Assembly (NCBI GenBank): GCA_965261725.1
Contig: CBDHDU010000011.1
Coordinates: 1-64,000 of the forward strand
Source of the DNA: CANDOC01 sp965261725
Lineage (GTDB): Bacteria; Pseudomonadota; Gammaproteobacteria; Pseudomonadales; Endozoicomonadaceae
Direction of reading: 5' to 3'
Length of the DNA stretch: 64,000 nt
Under the pieces are notes generated by a model. That model did no database searches. It was given only the letters and a program-made list of their open reading frames with translations, and was not told where the DNA came from. Both the position numbers and the translations under genes were made by a program. Shown piece after piece: positions 26,326 to 36,600 of the stretch. Every line of letters starts with the position of its first letter. Position 1 is the stretch's first letter.

Positions 26326-29300
26326 TCAAAGTGGTTTAAAAGATCGCTGATAATTAGCGGCAGGCATAATTTCTCTTTTACCATTAATATCAAGAGCTAC
26401 AGTGAATTCTGCTTCCTTAGGATAAACACTGACCGCCGCCTGGGAGCCACTGACAGAAATCTTATTGAAACCAATGGCACCCAGTGCAGATGCCAGTGCT
26501 TGAGCAAAAGGTTGTTTTTTAATTTTTTCACCCGATAACAGCTTTGTGAAAAAACCAGTTTCTTCAACTTCCAGTTCTCCTGCAGCGGCAAGACTTTCTT
26601 TAGTGAAATCCTTGGGTTTGGACGTGCTTGCAGCGTAGCATGACAAGCAATGAACATTTTGTGTGTTTTTCGATAATCCGCTTTGTTTCAGTTGCAAGGC
26701 CAAATCACTCACCATAACAACCCTGTTTAGCGCATCGGGTTTGCTGGTATCTCCCGTCTGAGCCGTAATATAGAGCCCCCCTGGTGCACCATGTCCATCA
26801 ATATATAAACTGTCATTTGCAGGATCAAGACCGGACAATACAGTTTGGCCGACATTGGCTTCATTGCTCACAGCCGGTGTATTTTTCAATGCATAGATAT
26901 TTTCCTGTGCACCAACCTTCAATTTTATCCCCAGATCAATATCTGCTGTGATCTTTGACAAACGTTTTGTTGCTTCAGCCGGATCAATACTTGGATTGTT
27001 TTTAATACTTGATTCTTGTTGTAATAATGCTGAGATTTCAGTATTTAATGCCTTGATGTCAGCCTCTTCTTCCTTAATTCTATCAGAGCGCAATGTTTCA
27101 AATCGTTGTAATGCAGCCGAATCACGGAAAACAAATGTGGCTGGACTTTCCAGCCTCCTCGTTTTTACGGCATTAAATCCGGCGGCACTTGAGACAACAT
27201 CCTTATCAATAAATGCCGCCTTAAAAGGCTGATAAATAAACGTCTTCCCCTGGTTCCCCCCCTGGTCATAAAAGCTCACCGGGTTACCACTCACGAACAC
27301 GTACAGGTTCAGCCCGTCCACCGTCCCCGCCGGGTCCGGGTTCAGCCACCGCCCCAGCCATGGCGCATAGTAACGGGCTCCGTAATAATACAACCCTGTC
27401 GTGTTGTCTTTCTCTTTACCTGAGTAACGGTAAAGCTTGCTCTCCACTTCAATACGGCTACGCCCCGCCGAGAGGCTGGTTTCACCGTAAGGGTAGTATT
27501 CTTCGTAGCTGATCAGCTGTCCCTGCTCGTCCAGTTCGGTGGTAGCTGAACTCAGGATGTTACTTAACTGGTAACGCCACAGGGTGTTATTCGTCTGTGA
27601 CTTCCCGGTGTGCTCCTCCAGCGTTTCCAGCGTCAGTACATTGTCTTTGCCATCGCTAACGGTGAGACGGGTGCGTTGTTGTTGCAGTACTTTTTTTATG
27701 TCGCCGGATTTTTGATTGAGCTGATAACGCCGACTGATCACGGTATCACCCAGGTACAGGGTTTCCTGTCGGTAGATGATGCCCTCTGTGCTCTGTTGCT
27801 GGCTGACCTTTTTGATACGCTGCCGGTCACTGCCGTACACGTAGTATTCAAGGTCATCCGTTGATGTTTCCCGTTCAACCAGGGTGACCCGCTGCAGCTG
27901 GTTACGGTAATCCCAGTGCAGTTGGTGCAGGTGGTCAACCCGGCGCAGGTTACCGGCGGCATCGTAATGTTTTTCGATATCTTTTGCGATTGCCTGACGG
28001 GTTGCTGAGGATGAGGTGGATGTGTCGTCCAGCAGCAAACTGCGGTTACTGCCGGTAGCGATGGCATAATCACGCCTGAAGCTTTGACTCTGTGCCTGGT
28101 GGCTGAGGCTTATGAGGTTACCGGCCTCATCGTAACGGTACTGTTGCCGGTAGTGCTCCAGACACTGTCCGTCGTTTTTCTTGAGGGTGATCTCAACCGG
28201 TGTCTCATCGCGATAGCGCGCTGGGTCGCGGGTTGAGTGGATACCTTTGTGTTGTCGCCCGCGGGTTTCGATCAACTGGTAGCGGCTGTCGTAGGTATAG
28301 TGGGTGACCGGTTTGATCTGCTGGCGGGCATGGAAGACGGTATCAATGCTGTTGTCGATCACGGTGGTGATATTGCCCACCGGGTCGTAGGTGTAGTCGA
28401 GGGCCTGCCGGGGCGTACCCTGAGCATCCGCGCTCGTCAGGCTTTCCAGCCGCAGGGTGCTGCGCTCATAGCCATAGCGGGTTTCGATACCGTTACCGTA
28501 ACGAATACATAACCGCTGACCTTCAGCATTGTAAAGCAGGTTGTCGATCACAGTCGTGCGGGGGCCGTCTTGCTCCAGTGTCAGCTGTTGCAGCTGCCCC
28601 GCCACGTTATAAGTGGTGCGCTGGATACTGCCTTCCACAGCTTGCTTTTCAATCACGTCACCCAGGGCGTTATAACTTATCCGGGTGGTAAATATTTCCG
28701 ACTCCAGCGGTTCATTTTGATTCCAGTCCGGTTCCCGGTCATCGTTTATCCGTAGTTGATAATGTTCTTCTAACGGTTGACCGGCAATATTGTAAACCGG
28801 TTGCCGGGTTTCCCCGGCCTGGTCCCGGCGGCGATATAGCTGACCATACAGGTTGTGTGAGGCGGCATGCTCGTGGAAGTCACCATATTCACAGACTTCG
28901 GTGCGATGACTGAGTTCACCGGTTTGCTCATCCCCGCCGCAAATCTCAACACAACACAGTCGCCCGGTATTATCGTACGTCCGCTGCTCTTCAACCTGTC
29001 GGCTGTTCCATGAGCGTACAATCAACCCGCGACTGTCAGTGAAACGTATCTGTTCTCCGCCGTCGGTACTGTGAACCTGCAGCGGATCTTCTCCCGTCAG
29101 TGGGAAACGCTGGGTGAAGTTGGCCGCCTGCCCGGTGGCATTGAGCCGGGCATCCCACTGGCGCGTTGCACGTCCCTGGATGTCCAGTTCAAGATGCTGT
29201 GCCAGGTACTGAGTGTCCGGTTCAACGACCGAGACCTGTTGCTCCAGGGTGATAAACATCCGCCCCAGGTTATCCAGTACCTGGCTGACCGGTGTCTTCA

Positions 29301-32300
29301 TTAGGACCGTTGATTGTTGCAGCGCCTGCAATTCTTGGGCATCGACGTTGAGCTCACCCTTCATCACCTGCTGGTAATAACGACTGTCTGCCAGGGTGTC
29401 GATTTCATCATGATACTGGCTGTACCACGGGCTCCAGTCGGTTGCCTGCCAGAAGCCTTTGGCGGTTTCCATGGCCTTTACCCGCGACAGCGGGTCATGG
29501 TAGGTGACGGTCGGTTTGGGCAGCACTTCACACGACAGGGCATACTGATCCCGCTCATAGACCCACTGGTTGCTGTAATACGGCAGCCACGATTCAACCA
29601 CTTCGCCTTTGTTATTGTATAATTGCGCACCGGAGACGATGTAACGTCGTTCACTGATGCCCCGCTCGGGTTGACCCTCGTCGTCTCGCTGGACGTGTCC
29701 CTGGTCGTTAAATAAAAAAGCCTCGCCACACATGGTTAATACTTTGGTTTGGATAATGCGCCCCAGTCCGTCCTGGTAGCTCAGCTTAATCCGGGGTTCG
29801 GTACCGGTCGCAACCTCATCACCCGCCACGCCTTTCAGCCGCTGCACGTAGTCTGTGGCTTCAAGACTGATTGCTGCCAGGGGCTGTTGCCGCCGCGCCC
29901 AGGCCCAGTGATCATAGTAAAAATAGCCCCCACAGCCCTGCAGGTAGCGTTCCGGCTCTGCAATCACCACTGCAATATCATCGTCAACCATGATCGGCTG
30001 GTAGTCCGACACCGGCGCATAGCCTTCGGGTTTACCGGCCACGCTACCATGGGTGCTGTAAACGACGACCTGCCCAAGGGCATCGTAGTGTACTTCGGTA
30101 ACCGTGCCGGTCGGGTCAGTCATGCGCCAGGGTGATAAGGTGTAGTAATCAGGCTCTGCCCGTGAAGTGCGGGTGATGGATTCTCCGTTCAGGGGGTCGG
30201 TTATGATTTCTTTGCTTTGAACGACAGATAGCATGTATGAGTCGTAATCAACCCGGCTGTCTGCACCAAAGGGATCGGTTTGACGATAACCCTGATAAAA
30301 CTGACGCTGATCCAGGTAATGGGTGGTCGGACCTATCGCCCACCAGAGTTGTTGAGAGGGGTCATGGCGATAACCACCCTGTTCAATATCTGCATCTGTC
30401 AGCTGTTTATTGTAAACCTGTGATGCCAAGTTATCTGTCATCACCGCCGTTTCTTCATGATGGGGTAACAGGGGCGAGTCAACTCGCCCTAACGGCAGAT
30501 CGTTTTGCTGCTCTTTATCCCAGTAATACGACTGGCTCCGGTTAATCAGCTGTTTTTCCGGCTGACCTGAGAAGGTGTCAGTGTAGGTAATTTCAGCCAG
30601 ACTGGCGATTTGAGTCCGTAGTCCGTCAATGGTGAATGCACTGTCGTTGTCGTCAGTATCGAGTGGCAGGGGCAAGCCTGCAAGCTCATAATTGCCGGAC
30701 TCGACAGGAATCCCCAGCAACCGGATATCATCGGTCTGATGAACAAACGACTGGGTTTGCAAAACGATCCTGAGCTGTTGTTGCTCGGGATAAAGCTTGC
30801 GGACAGGATCATCCGTTACTATTACGGACGACCGCCGTCCATAAGCCACTTCTGCCGTTTGCCGGGGAAAGCCATACTCGTCATGTTTCAATACCAGGCT
30901 ATGACTGCGGCGGGGGTCTTCAGGGTTGCGCTCATACTGGTAGGCCTGTGATTCGCGCGCCAGCACCTGGAATATGCCATAGTCCTCGTCCGGATCAGCG
31001 CCTGGTGCCGCTTTCAGGCAACGCACGGTGTAGTTGCTTTCACTGACGGTATAAGGGTGCTGTTCACAGGCGGAACCGTCCGGGCTATAGACTTCGGTAC
31101 GCAGCAACTGACCGCTCAGTGCCGTGTAGCTGTTGCGTCGGGTGCGCAGCGGATCACCTCTCTGGTGCAGTGGCAGCTCAATCACCGAGTCCGGTAAGGC
31201 ATACGCCCGGGGGTCTTTATTGTAGTAATGTTTTTCATAGTGCCGGGTCACATGGCGGGGACTGACGATATGCCCGGTGTGATACCAGCTTTTGGTATAA
31301 ATGGGCGGCACGTCTGTACCCTTACTGATGCCTTTTCCGACTTCTTCCCCGTCCCACTGTTCCACATAACCAAAACCGCGAAATAACCGCTCATCGGTAT
31401 CGTAATGGCCTTCATGGTAAGCGTAACGCTGCACCAGCAAAGTACCGGTTACCTGGTCTTCGGTTTCAACCCGCTTAACCACTTGCACCGGGAACGGAAT
31501 TTTACTTTGCCAGGGGTTACCACGGTGTTGATCGCGCAGGTATTGCGTTGTACTGGTGTCGTAAAACAGGCGGGTGATTAACCCCTGGTGGTTATCGGTC
31601 TCCGTCAACAGGTGAGGTTTCTGTCCACCATTGAGATCATAATACGTGCCAACGACATCTGATTCGGGATCAATCAGGACCACGCTGCTGGTACCCTGCC
31701 CCAGCACATCGGTCACCTGTACCTGAGATAGCTGGCTGTAAGGGCGGGGTAATGGCAAGTCATCGCCCCGGGCAAAGCCATTACCATTTTGGTTATGATA
31801 AATCTCGATATGATTATCACGGACATACAACAGGTCAGCAGTACCACTGCCGTCGATATCCACCAGGTGCAGACGATTCGGGTCAAAGTCTGCCCCGAAA
31901 TCCGGTGCTCCGCTGAGCAGTACCGGGGAGCCGAAGCGACCATACCCCAGGCAGGGCCAGGCTTTGACTTCACCGCTTTTAATGGCCACCCGGTGGGAAA
32001 GACCATCACCAAAGAGGGCGGCATAGCCCAGTTTGACCTGGCCGCTGTCCGTTTCACTGTGTTGCCACCCCGGAGGATAGGTATGCGGTTCCGGTTGTCC
32101 GTAACCCTCGGCGCCCCGGTTGGGGTAGCGCAGTAAACTGTCTTCTTTATAGACCAGCAAGTCGGCACGGCCATTGCCCGAGACATCAACCTGTGCCGAT
32201 TGCCGGTCGGCATAATCAGCCGTATAGGCGGTAAAGGTTCGGTAACTGTCCCAGTGATTTGAGCGTAAGGTCTCCCCCCGGCAGCCGGGGTAATAACCGC

Positions 32301-33681
32301 CTTCGACCGTATCACCCACGACAACGGACAATTGCCCGTCACCGCGGACATCGGCCAGGCTGGCCCGCCCTTCAAATACCGGTTTCTCGATCGGGAAGGC
32401 TTCCGGTTCTACCGGAACACCAAACTGCCCCTGTCCTTCGGGGCGGGCGTAAAGGACGTCCTGTTCAGTCACCAGTAGCAAGCCAGGCAACCCTTCACTG
32501 TACAGGTCAACCCACTGTGCGTGCCCCAACAGGGCATTATTTACCACGCTCTTCCCGTCGCCGACCTGTAACGGGTCGAAGGTACGACCCGCCGGTTCGG
32601 GTTCACTGTAGCGCAGCGTGGTTGGAGGTAACCACTGAAACTGATAAACCCCGCTGCCATCCTTGCGACACCCAAAGCTTTGCAGCTGTGCCAGCCGGCT
32701 GATATTCGACCGATCCGTGGTCGTGTAATCCAGTTTCCAGCCCCGGACCAGAAAGGGCTGACCGTCATTCTCATCAACCAGGTGATGGTACTGCAGAATA
32801 TGACGACACAGCCGGTGGGTCCTGATTTCAAAACCGGCGTTATAACGGGAAAACGGGTCGGGACGTACAGACCAACACCCCGCCCTCTCTTCCGGGTCAT
32901 CCAGCGTATATTCACCATAATCAAACACGACCCGGAAGGCATAATGCTCAACGCCATCAATCACATAGTTGCCATAGCGGATCGAAGACAGGTAACGTTG
33001 ATTCGCATGATCCCGCCCCGAATCGCCTAACGGGACGGGGATACCTTCACGATTCTCCGGTTTGTAGTCATACTGGATCCGGTTGCCCCGCTCATCAACA
33101 ACATCGGATAATAGCCATTCAAAGATATGTGACCGATGTCCGCAGTCAGCTATACGGCTGTCATCATCGATGCCGTAACGATGCCAACTGTTACTGCCAT
33201 CCTGCACCTGCCAGAAACTACAACCGTCGCCTGCTATAACCTGCTCAATCCGGCTGAAGTCACCTTCACTGCGGGGTTGATAGCGTATGACGGTTTGTGC
33301 ACCCTGTCGTTCGCGGCTGACCTCGACCAGCTCCCCCTGCCCGGACAGGATAAAGATGTCATGGTCATCATAACGGGGAATGCCTTTACTGGTACGGCGA
33401 CTGATACGTGGTGCATCCATGCTGATACCCAGCCCGAACACACCCTGCCCACTGCCGCTGCTATAACTCAGCGCCACCGCCGGTTCCAACCCGCGCGCCG
33501 GGGTCAGGTCAAACGGCACCGAGAACCCGGCGCTGCCAGTGAAGCCATCGACCTGTGCCTTGCCGTCGAGCCCCTGCAGGGCACCACCGCCCTTGGGGAC
33601 CGAGAGCGATGGAAGTTCAAAGCTTCCTGGCGTTGATTCAACCTGTTCTGAAGGAGCCTGTATTTGTTCATTCCGCAACAT
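26326..33681 (-). CDS. Tc toxin TcB-TcC fusion with a predicted cysteine-protease effector domain
   Basis: About 2451 aa, starting ATG 33681 (MLRNEQIQAPSEQ) with GAGGG 9 bp ahead. Domains in order: SpvB-type N-terminus (residues ~20-320), beta-propeller FG-GAP-like repeats and TcdB middle regions (~380-900), then long RHS/YD repeats to ~2110 forming the TcC shell. The shell ends RYYAPWLGRWLNPDPAGTVD...GNPVSFYDQGG, where TcC proteins self-cleave using conserved Asp residues. The last ~310 residues (2140-2451) are the variable toxin. They contain a helical stretch (2180-2280), LYIDGHGAPGG (about 2297) and VHCLSCYAAS (about 2347), the His-Gly then Cys spacing of clan CD proteases (C80, caspase-like). 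In known Tc systems this part is injected through TcA into host cells. TcB and TcC are usually separate genes. It begins 17 bp after the tcA stop, so the two are co-transcribed. Confidence 0.9.
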   Translation of the reverse strand: MLRNEQIQAPSEQVESTPGSFELPSLSVPKGGGALQGLDGKAQVDGFTGSAGFSVPFDLTPARGLEPAVALSYSSGSGQGVFGLGISMDAPRISRRTSKGIPRYDDHDIFILSGQGELVEVSRERQGAQTVIRYQPRSEGDFSRIEQVIAGDGCSFWQVQDGSNSWHRYGIDDDSRIADCGHRSHIFEWLLSDVVDERGNRIQYDYKPENREGIPVPLGDSGRDHANQRYLSSIRYGNYVIDGVEHYAFRVVFDYGEYTLDDPEERAGCWSVRPDPFSRYNAGFEIRTHRLCRHILQYHHLVDENDGQPFLVRGWKLDYTTTDRSNISRLAQLQSFGCRKDGSGVYQFQWLPPTTLRYSEPEPAGRTFDPLQVGDGKSVVNNALLGHAQWVDLYSEGLPGLLLVTEQDVLYARPEGQGQFGVPVEPEAFPIEKPVFEGRASLADVRGDGQLSVVVGDTVEGGYYPGCRGETLRSNHWDSYRTFTAYTADYADRQSAQVDVSGNGRADLLVYKEDSLLRYPNRGAEGYGQPEPHTYPPGWQHSETDSGQVKLGYAALFGDGLSHRVAIKSGEVKAWPCLGYGRFGSPVLLSGAPDFGADFDPNRLHLVDIDGSGTADLLYVRDNHIEIYHNQNGNGFARGDDLPLPRPYSQLSQVQVTDVLGQGTSSVVLIDPESDVVGTYYDLNGGQKPHLLTETDNHQGLITRLFYDTSTTQYLRDQHRGNPWQSKIPFPVQVVKRVETEDQVTGTLLVQRYAYHEGHYDTDERLFRGFGYVEQWDGEEVGKGISKGTDVPPIYTKSWYHTGHIVSPRHVTRHYEKHYYNKDPRAYALPDSVIELPLHQRGDPLRTRRNSYTALSGQLLRTEVYSPDGSACEQHPYTVSESNYTVRCLKAAPGADPDEDYGIFQVLARESQAYQYERNPEDPRRSHSLVLKHDEYGFPRQTAEVAYGRRSSVIVTDDPVRKLYPEQQQLRIVLQTQSFVHQTDDIRLLGIPVESGNYELAGLPLPLDTDDNDSAFTIDGLRTQIASLAEITYTDTFSGQPEKQLINRSQSYYWDKEQQNDLPLGRVDSPLLPHHEETAVMTDNLASQVYNKQLTDADIEQGGYRHDPSQQLWWAIGPTTHYLDQRQFYQGYRQTDPFGADSRVDYDSYMLSVVQSKEIITDPLNGESITRTSRAEPDYYTLSPWRMTDPTGTVTEVHYDALGQVVVYSTHGSVAGKPEGYAPVSDYQPIMVDDDIAVVIAEPERYLQGCGGYFYYDHWAWARRQQPLAAISLEATDYVQRLKGVAGDEVATGTEPRIKLSYQDGLGRIIQTKVLTMCGEAFLFNDQGHVQRDDEGQPERGISERRYIVSGAQLYNNKGEVVESWLPYYSNQWVYERDQYALSCEVLPKPTVTYHDPLSRVKAMETAKGFWQATDWSPWYSQYHDEIDTLADSRYYQQVMKGELNVDAQELQALQQSTVLMKTPVSQVLDNLGRMFITLEQQVSVVEPDTQYLAQHLELDIQGRATRQWDARLNATGQAANFTQRFPLTGEDPLQVHSTDGGEQIRFTDSRGLIVRSWNSRQVEEQRTYDNTGRLCCVEICGGDEQTGELSHRTEVCEYGDFHEHAASHNLYGQLYRRRDQAGETRQPVYNIAGQPLEEHYQLRINDDREPDWNQNEPLESEIFTTRISYNALGDVIEKQAVEGSIQRTTYNVAGQLQQLTLEQDGPRTTVIDNLLYNAEGQRLCIRYGNGIETRYGYERSTLRLESLTSADAQGTPRQALDYTYDPVGNITTVIDNSIDTVFHARQQIKPVTHYTYDSRYQLIETRGRQHKGIHSTRDPARYRDETPVEITLKKNDGQCLEHYRQQYRYDEAGNLISLSHQAQSQSFRRDYAIATGSNRSLLLDDTSTSSSATRQAIAKDIEKHYDAAGNLRRVDHLHQLHWDYRNQLQRVTLVERETSTDDLEYYVYGSDRQRIKKVSQQQSTEGIIYRQETLYLGDTVISRRYQLNQKSGDIKKVLQQQRTRLTVSDGKDNVLTLETLEEHTGKSQTNNTLWRYQLSNILSSATTELDEQGQLISYEEYYPYGETSLSAGRSRIEVESKLYRYSGKEKDNTTGLYYYGARYYAPWLGRWLNPDPAGTVDGLNLYVFVSGNPVSFYDQGGNQGKTFIYQPFKAAFIDKDVVSSAAGFNAVKTRRLESPATFVFRDSAALQRFETLRSDRIKEEEADIKALNTEISALLQQESSIKNNPSIDPAEATKRLSKITADIDLGIKLKVGAQENIYALKNTPAVSNEANVGQTVLSGLDPANDSLYIDGHGAPGGLYITAQTGDTSKPDALNRVVMVSDLALQLKQSGLSKNTQNVHCLSCYAASTSKPKDFTKESLAAAGELEVEETGFFTKLLSGEKIKKQPFAQALASALGAIGFNKISVSGSQAAVSVYPKEAEFTVALDINGKREIMPAANYQRSFKPL

Positions 33682-33698
33682 AATCAATAGCCCTCTTG

Positions 33699-36600
33699 TT
33701 AACCAAACAGATGGGTCTGATAAACAAGAATCACGGCCATATCCTGCAATATCTGTTCGTTTATCGAGGCGCTATCGGCTTCCAGCAACTCCTTCGGTGC
33801 CTGTTTTAAATCAAATGTTAAAGTCCAGTATGCCGGTTCACAGGATGACGATATTGCGGGTGATATAATCTCCCCGACATTCTCTCTGATATTCAGTTTT
33901 TGCGGATCGCCCTCGCCGAACGTCAGGGTTAAAAAGCCTGCACCCTGCACAGTCTCTTTACCCGCCGTTTTGAGCCGTACCAGTACTGATTTCAAATCAA
34001 TATTCTGCATTGATGTCAACACCGCATCATCAGTAACCGGGAAGACAAAACTCAGCTTGTCGTTGTCCGCTTCCCCTTTGATGATGTAACGCCACTGATC
34101 CGGATAGGCTTGTTTGAGCTCAATGGCTTTTGTATGCAGGTAGGGTTGTAATGCTTTCCGCCCCTGATACAAACCCTGAATATCCTTGCGATATTTTTCG
34201 CCTCCATCCAACGCCGTGTAACGTACTCTCACGATGATATCTGACAGGTTACCAAAATTAATCCGGTTGGTTTCCGGCGGCATGGTTAACTGCCATGTAG
34301 AAACAGCACCCGTATTTTCAAAAGGCAGATAACGGGGATCATTAAAATCAAGGTTAAAGACACCGCTGTCATCAACACCACGCGATATTGCGATTTGCTG
34401 ACTGGATTTCCAGCTTTCACGCAACACACTGGTGTCCGGTGCGTCCGTAGCGTCAATATCAGGTAATGATCGTGATACCAGATGACGTGCTGCACTGGTA
34501 TCCGGTTCCAGCACAACTGAATTTCCAAGCTGTACCAATGTCGCATGCAGGTTCTGGTAAGGGCCGATAATGGCTGGAATTGAAACCGAAATACTCTTGA
34601 TCTGTCTGAAGTAATGTCCCGGGTAATCAAAATCAAACATTGCCTGATTTAAATTAAATTCAATGACGCCTTTCCGACCATTTGCATCCCCCCACTTGAA
34701 TTCAAAGAACTCCCGCGGGAAATGTTGTCGTAGAGAAATAGTTTTCTCAATTTCAAGCCGCCGTACATCATTGGCAAGGTAGGCCTGTTCCATTCTGTTG
34801 AGATTAAAGAGTAATCCTTCACCGGCCAGCAGACCTTTATGCTGATGATCCCAGTCTTCAATTTCAAAGAAACTGTCATTACGATTCAACTCATAGTTAT
34901 AAGCTGCCTGTGTTGATAATGAAAAATTCCGCACATCGTTATAAGCCTGATAATAAAAAGTACTCAACCGTTGCACGCACCAGTTATACAACTCTTTATT
35001 GGTAAATTTGTCCTTGAGAAAATCAGCCTCTTCCTGCTTGTAGGTTATCGATTGCTGATGGGTCTTGAGATCCTGCTCTGCAGTACCTACACGCGCTTCT
35101 GCCCCAGCGATCTGCTGTTCTAGATTACTGACATCGTACTCGGCAATCCGCTGCTGCAGCTCCCATTCTTCCTTGCGACGTTCATATTGCGCGACCGTGG
35201 CTGCCAGCCCTGCACTTTGTGACAGCGTCTGAGCCAAAGCAAAAGAAATCTGCCCGCCGGTTCCTATCGCAGTACCAAACTGCATTCCTCCTACAGCCAA
35301 ACCATAAATATTAGGAACCAGATAACCCGGAATAGCTAATGCCGTCAGCCCTGTGCCAATACCCTGACATACGATAGATGCCGACGTTAGAGCCACATTG
35401 GTTTTTTCTCCTGCATTCCAACCCCGCTTAATCAAGGTGTCATAATACTTGTTACGATATACTGCGCTTTCCTTGCTGAAATTCAGCCCTTCCAGCTGTT
35501 TTTTCTGCTCATCTATCTGATGTTCCTTCATCGCGGTTGTCAGATTTAATAGCCCCGACTCCTGAGTCACTCTTAATCGGGCCAGGTGCTCTGCATCAGC
35601 TTTTTCAAGCACACTTAGCAACCCCTGCCCAAACTGAATCAGGTTATTACAGAATTCCCGGGCACGGGTAATCAGGTAAGCAAAACGATAATGTGGTACT
35701 TCCGGTCTGGAGCGACTGCTGGAAGCCAGCCCACCACCACTAGCTGCTGCACGCACCAAGGCAGCAGGATCAATAGGAGCTTCAAACAGCGGCAATATCT
35801 GCCGCTGTCCCTTGATATCAAGCCCATTTCTTATTTTGTATAACCGGTCTTCGATTTTATCCCAGTACTTAACCAGCCTGTCATTTTCCGGCACCATGAA
35901 GTAACCATCAATGCCCATCACAAAAGGCATATCTGCTGCCTGATCGCTCTGCTCTGCCTGACATATCCCCTGTTCTGGCAAAGCATTTTCCATAGAAACA
36001 AGAAAATCTGGAACCGAACTCTGACAAGCAGAGTCTTTTGTACCCGCTGTTTTTTCCGGCTGCCGACCGGCAGTATTTTTTAGCTGGGTGTAAGTTTTCG
36101 CTGGCGGTAATTGCAGTTGCCCCAAAGCTCTGGGTCGGGTTCCAAGCAATTCATAGACATAGGCATAATAAAGCAGTGCCAGATTGACAGATTCCCGCGT
36201 TGACTGAATGAAAAGCTCGTCTCCCTTATCCAGCAGGTTATCCATATATTTCATCACGATCGCTTTTTCATAGGCACCGATTCTCAGCCGCGCGATCGCA
36301 TGTGGGTCAAATGGACGTCGCCGATTCAACGCAATAGCCGCCTGATTTCCAAAGATCTCCCTCACTGTTTTCAGTTGATGATTGCGGAACGGCTGGAACC
36401 CCCAGTAATTAGATGATGGCTTACTTACCTGCCAGTTGAGCAATATTTTTTTAACCTGCTTCAGCTCGACAGGATTCAAACCAATTGATCGCGTCATAAT
36501 CCGGTGAATATGATCTGCGGCCGCAGGCGGTAACCTGAGCTCCTTCGGTGATACCGGTCGCATCACGCCATCAGTATCAGGGCCGTGATAACAGATTGTA

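Noticed and set aside
27610..33636. Many plus-strand frames of 60-170 aa opposite the TcB-TcC gene
   Set aside because: They follow the GC-rich antisense of RHS repeats and show no domains or ribosome-binding sites.
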